Origin: Amorphus orientalis
GTDB taxonomy: Bacteria > Pseudomonadota > Alphaproteobacteria > Rhizobiales > Amorphaceae
NCBI RefSeq assembly: GCF_030814015.1
Contig: NZ_JAUSUL010000004.1
Span: 62,001 to 126,000 of the forward strand
DNA: 64,000 nt
Direction of reading: 5' to 3'
The notes below the pieces were generated by a model. That model ran no database searches. It saw nothing but the letters and a program-made list of their open reading frames with translations, and was not told where the DNA came from. The position numbers and the translations under genes are program-made. Below, piece after piece: positions 16,112 through 24,878 of this stretch. Each line of letters starts with the position of its first letter. Position 1 is the stretch's first letter.

Positions 16112-16863
16112 CCGGTCCCCGAGAGGGCTTCGCCGACCGACTGACCGCCCTGCTCGACGCGGCCGCGGACCGATCCGCTCCGCTGTCGTTCTGGTGGCGC
16201 GACGACGACGCCGTTAAGCCGACGCTCGCCCTCGATCGGCTCCTGGCGCTCGCCGAGGCGTCCGGCGCACCCCTTTGCCTCGCCGTGATCCCGGCCCGGG
16301 CGGACCGGGCGCTCACCGATCGCCTCGCCGCCACCGACGCCACCGTGCTCCAGCACGGCTGGGCCCACGCCAACCATGCGGCAGCGGATGCGAAGTCGGC
16401 CGAACTCGGCCTCGACCGGCCGATCGACACCATCCTGGGAGAGCTGAGCCGGGGCCATCAGCGCCTGCAGCGGCTATTCGGCGAACGCTTCCTGCCGGTC
16501 CTGGTGCCGCCGTGGAACCGGATCCATCCGGACGTGGCCGACCATCGCGAAGAGGTCGGGCTCGCCGGGCTGTCCTGCTTCAAGAGCCTGTCGACCGAGG
16601 CGCACCGGCTCGACACCCATGTCGATCCGGTTGCCTGGCGGTCCGGTGGCGGGTTCATCGGATGGGAGGCGGCGGCAGCCGCGCTGGAGACGGAAGCCGG
16701 CCGGCGTACGGACGCGCCCGTCCCGATAGGCATCCTGACCCACCACCTGGTCCAGGACGCCGAAACCTGGTCATTTCTGGAAACGCTGCTGGAGGTCACC
16801 TCCGACCATCCCGGCGCCCGGTGGCCCCGGCCGGAGGAGGCCTTCGACCTCCCCCGCCGCTGA
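16108..16863 (+). CDS. polysaccharide deacetylase family protein
   Basis: This 251-residue protein has a carbohydrate esterase 4-like layout: SFWWRDDDAVKPT near the N-terminus carries the metal-binding or catalytic Asp pair, LQHGWAHANHA gives the His motif, PVLVPPWNRIHPDV is the R/P-P-W strand, and ILTHHLVQD carries the late histidine. It has no signal peptide, so it would act in the cytoplasm on a lipid- or nucleotide-linked glycan. ATGA overlap with the preceding gene ends the operon. The stop is one base before a family A array. The exact deacetylated sugar is unknown. Confidence 0.84.
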   Translation: MTGPREGFADRLTALLDAAADRSAPLSFWWRDDDAVKPTLALDRLLALAEASGAPLCLAVIPARADRALTDRLAATDATVLQHGWAHANHAAADAKSAELGLDRPIDTILGELSRGHQRLQRLFGERFLPVLVPPWNRIHPDVADHREEVGLAGLSCFKSLSTEAHRLDTHVDPVAWRSGGGFIGWEAAAAALETEAGRRTDAPVPIGILTHHLVQDAETWSFLETLLEVTSDHPGARWPRPEEAFDLPRR

Positions 16864-16864
16864 G

Positions 16865-17074
16865 GCATTCCCCCGGGCGGAAACCCGGTTCCGACTTTCC
16901 CTGGGATTGTTTGTTCCTTCGCAATCCCAGACGGAAAACCGGTGCCCACTTTTCCTGGGATTGCTCTTCCCTCCCGCAATCCCGGACGGAAAACCGGTGC
17001 CCACTTTTCCTGGGATTGCTCTTCCCTCCCGCAATCCCGGACGGAAAACCGGTGCCCACTTTTCCTGGGATTGC
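16865..17074 (+). repeat. family A hairpin array, four tandem units of 55-56 bp
   Basis: Units start at about 16865 (worn), 16921, 16976 and 17031. The last three are near-identical: GCAATCCC, GGAAAACCGG, TTTTCCTGGGATTGC, then a CTCTTCCCTCCC spacer. Each folds as GCAATCCC/GGGATTGC plus GGAAAA/TTTTCC. The array fills the gap between two convergent genes, ending two bases from the stop codon of the gene at 17077. There are no distinct spacers, so it is not a CRISPR array. Confidence 0.92.
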
Positions 17075-17076
17075 TC

Positions 17077-17778
17077 TTACGCCTCGAACGGTACCATCGG
17101 CTCCGGGACCTTCACCCGGCCGCTGTTCTGGCCCATCTCGCGCAGGAAGCCGTCGGCGCTCTGATCGATGATCGGGAAGGTCTTGTAATGGCACGGAATC
17201 ACGGTCTTGAACCCGAAATAGCGGGTGCAGGCCAGCGCCGCCGTGCGCGCGCCCATGGTGAACCGGTCGCCGATCGGCACGATGCCGATATCCGGCTGGT
17301 AGAGCTCGTTGATGAGCGCCATGTCGGAGAAGATGTCGGTGTCGCCCATGTGATAGAGCGTCGGCTGACCTTCCGCCGTCAGGATCACGCCGAGGGGATT
17401 GCCGAAATAGACCGAGGCCCCGTCCCGGCGCACGCCGGAGGAATGGTCGGCGCGCACGAAGGTGACGTTGAAGGCGCCGCAGTCGACGGTTCCGCCGGTG
17501 TTGCCGGGATTGATGTTTTCGATGCCGTGGACTTCCGACAGCCACATGCAGATCTCGAAATTGGCAACCACCTGGGCGCCGGTCGCCTTGGCGATGTCGA
17601 CGGTGTCGCCGAGGTGGTCGTCGTGGCCGTGGGTGAGAACGATGTGGGTGCAGCGTTCCTGGGCTGCCTCCACGGTGCCCGTGAACACCGAGTTTCCGGT
17701 GAGGAACGGATCGATCAGAATGACCGCTTCGCCGAGTTCGACGCGAAACGCGGAGTGTCCGAGCCAGGTGATCTGCAT
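17077..17778 (-). CDS. UPF0173-type metal-dependent hydrolase (MBL fold)
   Basis: A 233-residue metallo-beta-lactamase-fold protein of the UPF0173 (YtkL) group: MQITWLGHSAFRVEL, LIDPFLTGN, the HGHDDH zinc motif after VLT, ADHSSG, LYHMGDTDIF and a C-terminal CHYKTFP. The start at 17778 follows GGGAGCACC and gives the standard family beginning. The substrate of the group is not established. It diverges from ruvX and ends against the family A array; its TAA is followed by two bases and a unit in the stop-linked orientation. Confidence 0.9.
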   Translation of the reverse strand: MQITWLGHSAFRVELGEAVILIDPFLTGNSVFTGTVEAAQERCTHIVLTHGHDDHLGDTVDIAKATGAQVVANFEICMWLSEVHGIENINPGNTGGTVDCGAFNVTFVRADHSSGVRRDGASVYFGNPLGVILTAEGQPTLYHMGDTDIFSDMALINELYQPDIGIVPIGDRFTMGARTAALACTRYFGFKTVIPCHYKTFPIIDQSADGFLREMGQNSGRVKVPEPMVPFEA

Positions 17779-17949
17779 GAAAGGTGCTCCCGTTGTGATC
17801 TCTGTTCCGGCCGCCGCATGCCGTGCGGGTGGCGAGGACGACCGCCCGAAGCTACAACATCGGTCCTTGTCGTGACGCGACAGAGACCTCTGCGCAAGGG
17901 CCCGGGCGCGGCAGACCCACCGAACGCCCCGGAACCGGAGACCAACGCA

Positions 17950-18438
17950 ATGACCGCCCGCCCGGATCCGCTGCTGTCGATCGAAGATTTCGTGGAGAGG
18001 TCCCCGACCGGCAGCGCCCTGTTCGGCCTCGACCTCGGCACCAAGACGATCGGCATCGCCGTTTCGGACGGAGGACGCCGGATCGCCAGCCCTCTGGTGA
18101 CGCTCCGGCGCAAGGCCTTCAAGACCGATTCCGCCGAGCTGCTGCGGCTCGCGCGCGAGCGGTCGATCGGCGGCATCGTGCTGGGCATGCCCTTCAACAT
18201 GGACGGCAGTGCCGGCCCCAGAGTCCAGGCCACGCGGGCCTTCGCCCGGAACCTGTCCGAGCTGACCGACCTGCCGATGCTGGCCTGGGACGAGCGCCTG
18301 TCGACGGCCGCCGTGACCCGGACGCTGATCGAAGCCGACGCCTCCCGGGCACGGCGCGCGGAACTCGTCGACAAGGTGGCGGCCGCCTACATCCTTCAGG
18401 GGCTGCTCGACCGGCTCGCAGGGCTCCGCCCGCTCTGA
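17950..18438 (+). CDS. ruvX: Holliday junction resolvase-like RuvX/YqgF
   Basis: This 162-residue RNase H-fold protein has the YqgF motifs: FGLDLGTKTIGIAVSD with the first catalytic Asp, GGIVLGMPFNMDGSAGPR, and WDERLSTAAVTRTL followed by KVAAAYILQGLLD with the last acidic residue. Family members process the 5' end of 16S rRNA precursors and were first predicted as Holliday junction resolvases. The ATG at 17950 leaves a 20-residue extension before the domain, which is common in Alphaproteobacteria. Confidence 0.93.
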   Translation: MTARPDPLLSIEDFVERSPTGSALFGLDLGTKTIGIAVSDGGRRIASPLVTLRRKAFKTDSAELLRLARERSIGGIVLGMPFNMDGSAGPRVQATRAFARNLSELTDLPMLAWDERLSTAAVTRTLIEADASRARRAELVDKVAAAYILQGLLDRLAGLRPL

Positions 18439-18486
18439 CGGCAAGTCTGGCGCGGCTGGTGACTTCGGAAAATCCGTCTTCCAGCC

Positions 18487-20172
18487 TCAGGCGTCGGGCA
18501 CGATGAAATCGATCAGGGCGGTGGCGTTGTAGCGCCCGTCGAGCATGCCGTAAGACGCCCGCCAGGACGCGTTCAGCCGCGCCGACACGAAGGCGTCGGC
18601 CACCACGCGCGGCGCGTTGCGGCGCAGCGCGGAGGCAGCCGCCAGAAGGGCCAGGCGTTCGATCAGCGGGCGCACCAGCCCTTCGTCGGTGTCCTCGTCG
18701 GTCAGCGCGGAGCGGAGCGCGACCACGTCCTCCTCGACGAGATCGCCGAGTTCGGCGCGGAAGCTTTCCAGCAGCGTTCCGACCACATCCGGCATCCGCA
18801 CCCCGAGCCGCCTGAGATCGCGGGCGAGCACGTTGCCGGGCCCCTCGGCGAGCATGGCGGCCGGCGCTTCGCGATAGAGCCGCGGCAGCACATGCTCCTC
18901 GACATAGGCGTTGCCGCCGACGCACTCCATGGCCTCGGCGATCAGACCCGGCGCCGACTTGCAGATCCAGTATTTGGCGGCCGGCGCGACAAGGCGGGCG
19001 AAGACCTGCTCCTCTTCGTCGTCGGCCGCCTTGTCGAAGGCTTCGGCAAGCCGCAGCGCAAGGGCGGTGGCGGCTGCGGAATCGAGCGCCATGTCCGCCA
19101 GCACGCGCTGCATGAGCGGGGCCTCGATCAGGGTCTCCTCACCCACCGTCCGGTGGCGCGCATGATGGACCGCCTCGACGAGCGCCGCCCGCATCAGGCC
19201 CGCCGACGTCACGGCCCCATCCAGCCGGGTGAGCGTCACCATCTCCAGCACGGTGCGGATGCCGCGCCCTTCCTCGCCGACGAGGAATCCGGTCGCGCCG
19301 TAGAACTCCGCCTCCGCCGTCGCGTTGGACGAGTTGCCGAGCTTGTTCTTGAGCCGGTGGAACTGGATCGTGTTGAGGCTTCCGTCCGGACAGAAGCGCG
19401 GCATCAGGAAACAGCTCAGCCCCTGCTCGGCCTGGGCCAGGACCAGAAACGCATCGGACATCGGCGCTGAAAGGAACCATTTGTGGCCGATCAGCCGGTG
19501 GGCGCCGTCCATGTCGCTCCATTCCGCGACGGTGCGGCAGGCCCGGATGTCGGTTCCCGCCTGCTTTTCGGCGAAGCCGGTGCCGAGCGTCGCGCCGACC
19601 TTCTGCTCGATGGGCTGGAACCGGTGGTCGTAGCGGCGGGAGACGACCGCCGGCAGCCACTCCTCGAAAAGGGCGGGGGTCGTGGCAAGGGCCGCAAGCG
19701 CGGCGTTGGTATTGGACAGGGGGCCGGTGTGGCCCGGCTCCGTCTGGGCGGTGAGATAGAGACGCGCGGCGCGCAGCCGGTGCTGCTGCCGATCCGCGTC
19801 CGACGGGCCGTCCCAGATGGAGGCATGCAGACCAGCGGCGACCGAGCGGTTCATCAGCGCATGATAAGCCGGATGATACTCGACCATGTCGAGCCGCCGG
19901 CCGAAGCGGTCGTGGGTGCGCAGCACCGGCAGATCGGTGTTGGCCAGCCGCGCCACGTCCCGGGCGTCCCCCGACCCCCAGTAGGCGCCGGCCCGATAGA
20001 GTTCGTCCTCCGTCTCCGGCTCCAGCACCTCTTCCAGCAGGGCGACCAGGACCGGATCGCCGTCGAAGAGGTTTCGACCGTCCGAAGGCGGCACCTGATT
20101 GGTCACGCGATGTGTTTCGAACGGACCGAGCCAGTCCGCTTCGGCTTCGCCGCTGTATTCGGACGTCGACAT
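18487..20172 (-). CDS. AidB-like acyl-CoA dehydrogenase family protein
   Basis: This 561-residue flavoprotein is close in length and pattern to AidB, the DNA alkylation response protein: LYLTAQTEPGHTGPLSNTNAA, then GTGFAEKQAGTDIRA, HKWFLSAPMSDAFLVLAQ, FHRLKNKLGNSSNATAEAEF, and the C-terminal ECVGGNAYVEEHVLPRLYREAP. The family binds FAD, and AidB also binds DNA and protects it from alkylation. The start at 20172 is chosen because AAGGAG lies about eight bases upstream; an ATG at 20190 has no ribosome binding site. It could also be an ordinary acyl-CoA dehydrogenase. Confidence 0.87.
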   Translation of the reverse strand: MSTSEYSGEAEADWLGPFETHRVTNQVPPSDGRNLFDGDPVLVALLEEVLEPETEDELYRAGAYWGSGDARDVARLANTDLPVLRTHDRFGRRLDMVEYHPAYHALMNRSVAAGLHASIWDGPSDADRQQHRLRAARLYLTAQTEPGHTGPLSNTNAALAALATTPALFEEWLPAVVSRRYDHRFQPIEQKVGATLGTGFAEKQAGTDIRACRTVAEWSDMDGAHRLIGHKWFLSAPMSDAFLVLAQAEQGLSCFLMPRFCPDGSLNTIQFHRLKNKLGNSSNATAEAEFYGATGFLVGEEGRGIRTVLEMVTLTRLDGAVTSAGLMRAALVEAVHHARHRTVGEETLIEAPLMQRVLADMALDSAAATALALRLAEAFDKAADDEEEQVFARLVAPAAKYWICKSAPGLIAEAMECVGGNAYVEEHVLPRLYREAPAAMLAEGPGNVLARDLRRLGVRMPDVVGTLLESFRAELGDLVEEDVVALRSALTDEDTDEGLVRPLIERLALLAAASALRRNAPRVVADAFVSARLNASWRASYGMLDGRYNATALIDFIVPDA

Positions 20173-20552
20173 GACCGCCGGCTCCTTCATGCGATGAGGC
20201 TTACTGGCCTATCATGACAAAACCGAATCCCACGTTAAGTTTAGCGGCGTCACGAAATCTTCGCATGATGCAAAGCGCCAGGCCGCAGATTGGCGTGGAC
20301 AGGCCGCCCGGCGCGGCGCAAACCTGCGCCCCGTCTCGCCTCGGCGCGGTGATTCCACGGGATCGGAAAAGGCGCTTGAGCACCTGGCGTTCAGGCTGAA
20401 CCCGTCAGAGCGAAAAGGAAGTGCTCAAGCTATTGAATCTGTAGCCATTTCTTGTCGATCAGGTGTGTTCCACCTGACCGGAAAAGGCTCTAAAGTCTGA
20501 TCCCGACCCGGGATCTCCATGACATCACACGGATCCGCGACAAAGGAGCCCC
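20173..20552. other. intergenic region between aidB-like gene and plsY
   Basis: These 380 bases separate two divergent genes. The right half is a family B element on the minus strand (20374-20491). The left half, 20173-20373, has no open frame or hairpin that I can support and presumably holds the promoter of the AidB-like gene. AAAGGAGCCCC just before 20553 is the plsY ribosome binding site. Confidence 0.6.
20374..20491 (-). repeat. family B two-hairpin element, copy 2
   Basis: Read on the minus strand this begins AGAGCCTTTTCCG, forms a first hairpin TCAGGTG/CACCTGA, passes through ATGGCTAC, and forms a second hairpin closed by TTGAGCAC/GTGCTCAA. The conserved frame matches copies 3 and 4, while both stems differ in sequence but still pair, so structure is kept better than sequence. 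Confidence 0.75.
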
Positions 20553-21167
20553 ATGCCCGATCCGATCAGCTGGTCCTATGCCCTGCCCTATTTTCTCGGC
20601 GCTTTGCTCGGCGGCTACCTGCTTGGCTCGATCCCGTTCGGACTGCTTCTGACACGCCTGACCGGCGCGGGAGACCTGCGCAAGATCGGGTCCGGCAACA
20701 TCGGCGCCACCAACGTGCTGCGCACCGGGCGCAAGGGGATCGCCGCCCTGACCCTGCTGGGCGACGCCGGCAAGGGCGCGGTCGCCGTCCTGATCGCGGC
20801 GCACTGGGGTCCGGATATGGTGGTGTTCGCTGCCCTGGGCGCGTTCCTCGGTCATCTCTTCCCGGTCTGGCTCAAGTTCCGGGGCGGCAAGGGGGTCGCG
20901 ACCTATCTGGGCATCCTGATCGCGGTGGCCTGGCCGGGGGCGCTCGTCTTCGCGGTCGTGTGGCTCGCCGTCGCCTTCCTCACCCGCTACTCCTCGCTGG
21001 CCGCGCTGACGGCGACGGTCGCGGCCGTCATCTTCCTGTTCTTTTTCGCGCGGCTGCAGTGGGCGGAACTCTTCCTGGTGCTGACGGCGCTCTCCTGGGC
21101 CAAGCACTGGCGCAACATCGCCCGGCTCGCCAGCGGCACCGAGAGCAAGATCGGCGCGGCCTCATGA
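20553..21167 (+). CDS. plsY: acyl-phosphate:glycerol-3-phosphate acyltransferase
   Basis: PlsY makes lysophosphatidate from acyl phosphate and glycerol-3-phosphate, the first step of phospholipid synthesis. The 204 residues show five hydrophobic segments and the three family motifs: GSIPFG with [32 protein letters not shown], and the late [10 protein letters not shown]. The start has a clear AAAGGAG site. The stop overlaps the dprA start (ATGA). Confidence 0.95.
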   Translation: MPDPISWSYALPYFLGALLGGYLLGSIPFGLLLTRLTGAGDLRKIGSGNIGATNVLRTGRKGIAALTLLGDAGKGAVAVLIAAHWGPDMVVFAALGAFLGHLFPVWLKFRGGKGVATYLGILIAVAWPGALVFAVVWLAVAFLTRYSSLAALTATVAAVIFLFFFARLQWAELFLVLTALSWAKHWRNIARLASGTESKIGAAS

Positions 21168-22294
21168 CCGAGGCGGGCCGCGGCATTCGTCTCAACGATC
21201 AGCAGCGGCTCGCCTGGCTCCGTCTCATCCGCTCCGACCGGGTCGGCCCGGCCACCTTCCGGGATCTGCTCAACCATTACGGCACCGCCGCCGCCGCCCT
21301 GGAGGCGCTTCCGGAGCTGTCGCGGCGCGGCGGCGCCATCCGCGGCCTGCGGATTGCCGCGCGCGAGGACGCGGAGGCCGAAATCGCCGCGCTTTCAAGG
21401 CTCGGCGGCCGGCTGGTGGCGATCGGCGAGCCCGGCTACCCGGCCCATCTGCGCACCATCGACGCGCCGCCCCCGCTCCTGTCGGTGTTCGGCCCGGAGG
21501 AGATCGCGGCCCGGCCCGCCGTTGCCATCGTCGGCGCGCGCAACGCCTCGCTCGCCGGCCGCAAGATGGCCCGGAAGATCGCCGAAGGCCTCGGCGAGGC
21601 CGGCCTGGTGGTGGTCTCCGGACTGGCGCGCGGGATCGACGCGGCCGCCCACGAGGCAGCCACCGAAACCGGCACCATCGCCGTTCTGGCCGGCGGCCTC
21701 GACCATATCTATCCGCCCGAGAACGAACCGCTGCTGCAGGCGATCGTGGCCTCCGGCGGCGCGGCGGTCACCGAGATGCCGCTGGGCTGGTCGCCCCGGG
21801 CCCGGGACTTTCCACGCCGCAACCGCCTGATCTCCGGGATCAGCCTGGCGGTCGTCGTCGTCGAGGCGGCCAAGCGATCCGGCTCGCTGCACACCGCACG
21901 GTTCGCGGCCGAGCAGGGGCGCGACGTGTTCGCCGTTCCGGGCTCGCCCCTCGACCCGCGGGCGGAAGGATGCAACCATCTGATCCGCGAGGGCGCGACG
22001 CTGACGGTCGGGGCCGACGACGTGATCGAGGGCATCGCGCCGCTCCTGGGTCGACCGCCGGCGCCCCCGCCGCAGCTGGAGGATGCCGACACGCCGATGG
22101 CCACCCGCCCGGAGGAACCCGACGACACCGCCCGCGCCCGGATCATCGAGGCACTCGGACCGACTCCCACCTCCGTGGACGAGATCATCCGCGAGACGGG
22201 GGTGGCGCCGGCCGCGGTCCAGCTTGTCCTGCTGGAGCTCGATCTCGCCGGGCGGCTGGAGCGGCATGGCGGCGGGGCCGTCTCCCTGGCGTGA
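21164..22294 (+). CDS. dprA: DNA-processing protein DprA
   Basis: DprA protects incoming single-stranded DNA and loads RecA during natural transformation. The 376-residue protein has an N-terminal SAM-like domain, the Rossmann core ([68 protein letters not shown]) and a C-terminal winged helix that begins near ARIIEALG. The ATG at 21164 overlaps the plsY stop. plsY-dprA is a common alphaproteobacterial pair. Confidence 0.94.
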   Translation: MTEAGRGIRLNDQQRLAWLRLIRSDRVGPATFRDLLNHYGTAAAALEALPELSRRGGAIRGLRIAAREDAEAEIAALSRLGGRLVAIGEPGYPAHLRTIDAPPPLLSVFGPEEIAARPAVAIVGARNASLAGRKMARKIAEGLGEAGLVVVSGLARGIDAAAHEAATETGTIAVLAGGLDHIYPPENEPLLQAIVASGGAAVTEMPLGWSPRARDFPRRNRLISGISLAVVVVEAAKRSGSLHTARFAAEQGRDVFAVPGSPLDPRAEGCNHLIREGATLTVGADDVIEGIAPLLGRPPAPPPQLEDADTPMATRPEEPDDTARARIIEALGPTPTSVDEIIRETGVAPAAVQLVLLELDLAGRLERHGGGAVSLA

Positions 22295-22397
22295 TCCCGC
22301 CGGCCGGCGGTTTCGTAGACGGGAAGGGAACGAACACCGCCGGTCTGCGCTGGTTCAGCGAACCACGCAGCGCCGGACGAGCGAAGGAGGACGGACC

Positions 22398-23207
22398 ATG
22401 GCCTGTCGACCCAACAGCACCTACCAGCGCGCGCTGATCACGGGGGCGTCGCGCGGTCTCGGCCGCGCCTATGCGGAAGGGCTTCCGGAGACGACGGAAC
22501 TGCTTCTGACGGGAAGGGACGCGGAGGCGCTCGAGGAGACCGCGGCTGCGCTGCGCGATGCCGGCCGGACGGTGGAGACGGTGGTTGCCGATCTGGCGAC
22601 GGCGGACGGCCGCGACGCCGTGATCGCGGCGGCCAAGTCGAAGGGCATCGACCTTCTGATCAACAATGCCGGCCTCGGAGCGTTCGGCGAGTTCGCCGAT
22701 GTGCCGATGGAGCGCCACGAGGCCGTCGTGTCGGTCAACGTCACCGCGCTCCTGACCCTCACCCACGCGCTGATCCCGACCCTGGTCGAGCAGGCGGATT
22801 TCGGGGGCTCGAAGGCCGCGATCGTCAACCTGGCGTCCAGCATCGCCTTCGTACCGGTGCCCGGATTCGCGACCTATGCGGCCAGCAAGGCGTTCGTGCT
22901 GTCGTTCGGCGAAGCGCTGGCGGCGGAGCTCGCGGATGACCCGATCGACGTGCTGACGGTCTGCCCGGGCCCGACGAAGACGGAGTTCGGGACCAATGCC
23001 GGATACGAGCGCGCCCATCTGCCCGGCGCGATCGAGCCGGAGCGCGTGGTCGATGCGACCCTCGCCGCGATCGGGCGCCAGCGCACCCTGGTGATCGATC
23101 CGCTCTCCAAGGTGGCGTTCACGCCGGCTGCCTTCGCCCGCAACGCCATCAGCGAGGTGGTCCGCCGCACCAGCCGGTTCGCGGCGCAGCGCGGCGAAGC
23201 CGGGTGA
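22398..23207 (+). CDS. short-chain dehydrogenase/reductase
   Basis: A 269-residue classical SDR: ALITGASRGLGRAYA (TGxxxGxG cofactor loop), DLLINNAGLGAFGEF, NLASSIAFVPVPGFATYAASK with the catalytic Ser, Tyr and Lys, and PGPTKTEF. An arginine after the second strand (LLLTGRDAEAL) suggests NADP(H). The start has a strong GAAGGAGGACGG site. Substrate unknown. It stands alone, 82 bases before the convergent tRNA gene. Confidence 0.9.
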   Translation: MACRPNSTYQRALITGASRGLGRAYAEGLPETTELLLTGRDAEALEETAAALRDAGRTVETVVADLATADGRDAVIAAAKSKGIDLLINNAGLGAFGEFADVPMERHEAVVSVNVTALLTLTHALIPTLVEQADFGGSKAAIVNLASSIAFVPVPGFATYAASKAFVLSFGEALAAELADDPIDVLTVCPGPTKTEFGTNAGYERAHLPGAIEPERVVDATLAAIGRQRTLVIDPLSKVAFTPAAFARNAISEVVRRTSRFAAQRGEAG

Positions 23208-23288
23208 GAGCCCGGCCGGATGCGAGCGGCGAGACGCCCGCCGGACCAGCCGCGGCTGCGGGAGGATGGCGCGAATGTCGGAAAAGGG

Positions 23289-23365
23289 TGGTACCGCCTC
23301 CCCGGTTTGAACGGGGGACCTCTGGATCCACAATCCAGCGCTCTAACCAACTGAGCTAAGGCGGC
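23289..23365 (-). tRNA. tRNA-His (anticodon GTG), alphaproteobacterial form
   Basis: The minus strand folds as a full cloverleaf: acceptor GCCGCCT/AGGCGGT, D arm GCTC/GAGC, anticodon arm CTGGA-TTGTGGA-TCCAG, variable AGGTC, T arm CCCCG-TTCAAAC-CGGGG, discriminator A and an encoded CCA. The base before G1 is C, so there is no genomic G-1; the first pair is G1-U72 and the discriminator is A73. This is the non-standard tRNA-His known from many Alphaproteobacteria. Confidence 0.95.
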
Positions 23366-23494
23366 GAAAACCGGCCGGCACCGTAGTTTCAATGCTCGGC
23401 AATGGCAAGACGTCTCTGGGGCGTCCGCGCCCCATATGCGCTCGAAATTCACAAAAGAAAAGGGGGACCCCGACGCGCCGGTCTGCCCGGCCCG

Positions 23495-24133
23495 TCAGTC
23501 CGCCGCCGCGAAATGCGCCATCTGATCGGCGTAGGCCCTGGCGAAGGCGGGCCGGTCGGTGGCGCGGGCGACATAGGCCCGGCAGGCCGGATAGTCGATC
23601 AGCCCGTCGAACCGGTCGACCAGGCGCAGCACGTCGGACATGGCGATATCGGCGACCGAGAAGCCGCTGCCCAACCACACGCGATTCGCCAGCACCGCTT
23701 CCATGTGCCCGAGCCGCGCACTCAGGAAGCCGTCCAGCGCCTTTCGGCCGGGCGTCTGCTCCTCGTCGTCGGAGAACTTGAAGATCGCGAAGGGCAGCGC
23801 GGCCATCTCGACGGAATTGAGTGCCGCGAAAAGCCACTGGACGATTTCGCTGCGCGCCTGCGGAGACTCCGGCATCAGCGTCTTCGATTGCGAGGCGACA
23901 TGCAGCAGGATCGCGCCGCTCTCGAAAATGGAAACATCGCCATCGGTGAGCCAGGGCACCTGACCGAAGGGCTGGTGCGCAAAATGCGCGTCGGCCCGAT
24001 CCCGGAACGGGACGCTGGCGACGCGGTATTCCCGCCCAGCCTCCTCCAGCGCCCACCGGATGCGAAGGTCGCGCACGAACCCGCGCGGCAACGGAGGCAC
24101 CCAGTCGAAGGTGGTCAGGACAATGTCGCTCAT
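23495..24133 (-). CDS. glutathione S-transferase family protein
   Basis: This 212-residue protein has an N-terminal thioredoxin-like domain (LTTFDWVPPLPRGFVRDLRI, FGQVPWLTDGDVSIFESGAI with the ES step) and a helical C-terminal domain with the GFSVADIAMSDVLRLVDRFD capping motif. It is unrelated in detail to the GST at 1686. A weak terminator-like sequence, GACC...GGTC followed by CCCCTTTTCTTTT, lies downstream at about 23455-23481 on the minus strand. Confidence 0.87.
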   Translation of the reverse strand: MSDIVLTTFDWVPPLPRGFVRDLRIRWALEEAGREYRVASVPFRDRADAHFAHQPFGQVPWLTDGDVSIFESGAILLHVASQSKTLMPESPQARSEIVQWLFAALNSVEMAALPFAIFKFSDDEEQTPGRKALDGFLSARLGHMEAVLANRVWLGSGFSVADIAMSDVLRLVDRFDGLIDYPACRAYVARATDRPAFARAYADQMAHFAAAD

Positions 24134-24225
24134 TCCGGAGCCCTATCACAGGGCGTCGTCATGATCGACCGACGGCTCGCCTGGAAGGCGATACCGGAGG
24201 CGCCGGCAGCGCATTCAGGGACCGC

Positions 24226-24261
24226 AAAAGAAAAAGGGCGCCCCCGCACAGGGAGCGCCCC
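24226..24261 (-). terminator. intrinsic terminator after the first phasin gene
   Basis: On the minus strand GGGCGCTCCC, a short loop and GGGGGCGCCC form a GC stem followed by TTTTTCTTTT. It lies about 85 bases beyond the phasin stop and is the clearest intrinsic terminator in the window. Confidence 0.8.
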
Positions 24262-24344
24262 ATTCTCAAGTCCTGCGTGCGAGCCGTGGCGCCGGTCTCA
24301 TCGACAGCGCCGCCAGCTCAAGCCGAGGGCTTCGTGTCAGCCGC

Positions 24345-24878
24345 TTACGCGACCTTCATCTTCTCCTGGGTCTTCTCCCAGGCGTCCTTCATCGGAGCGG
24401 AGCTCTCGGAAGCGAGCTTCGTGGTCAGCTCCTGCATCTCCTTCATCTGCGAGGAGAACGACTCGAACTGCTCACGGGCAAACTTGGTCTGCAGCTCGAC
24501 GGCTTCCGACACCGACTTCGCCGCGACGAACTCCTTGGCGAAGGAGAAGGCACGGTCGGTGTTCGACTTGGCGTTGTCGAGCGCCTTGAGGTTCAGGTCG
24601 ACAAAGCCCTGGCGGGTGTTCTCGTAAGCGTCTTCCATCATGTCAGTGGCCTCCTCAGCCGCATTCTTGAGAGTTTCGTAGCTTTTACGCGCCCGTTCGA
24701 CGTGCTGTTCCGCCATCTCGCGGACAGTGTCCGGAATCTCGAGGTTCTGAGTGGCGAAACCCGGGAACGGGGTCACGTTCTCCGCAGAAGGAGCCGCCTC
24801 GATCGCCGCATCAGCGGCCTTGGCCGTCTTCTTCACCGGATCCTTGGTCGCGGTAGACTGAGTCTTCTTCTCGGTCAT
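24345..24878 (-). CDS. phasin family protein
   Basis: Phasins coat polyhydroxyalkanoate granules. This 177-residue protein has a lysine- and alanine-rich N-terminus, then NVTPFPGFATQNLEIPDTVREMAEQHVERARKSYE-like sequence running into long amphipathic helices (SFAKEFVAAKSVSEAVELQTKFAREQ), the phasin_2 pattern. AAAGGA precedes the start. It ends MKDAWEKTQEKMKVA and is followed by a good terminator. A second phasin gene lies 525 bases upstream on the same strand, with its own leader. Confidence 0.88.
   Translation of the reverse strand: MTEKKTQSTATKDPVKKTAKAADAAIEAAPSAENVTPFPGFATQNLEIPDTVREMAEQHVERARKSYETLKNAAEEATDMMEDAYENTRQGFVDLNLKALDNAKSNTDRAFSFAKEFVAAKSVSEAVELQTKFAREQFESFSSQMKEMQELTTKLASESSAPMKDAWEKTQEKMKVA

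Noticed and set aside
16865-17074. Tandem array as a CRISPR
   Set aside because: The spacers are the same sequence in each unit, the unit is a hairpin found singly elsewhere, and no cas gene is near.
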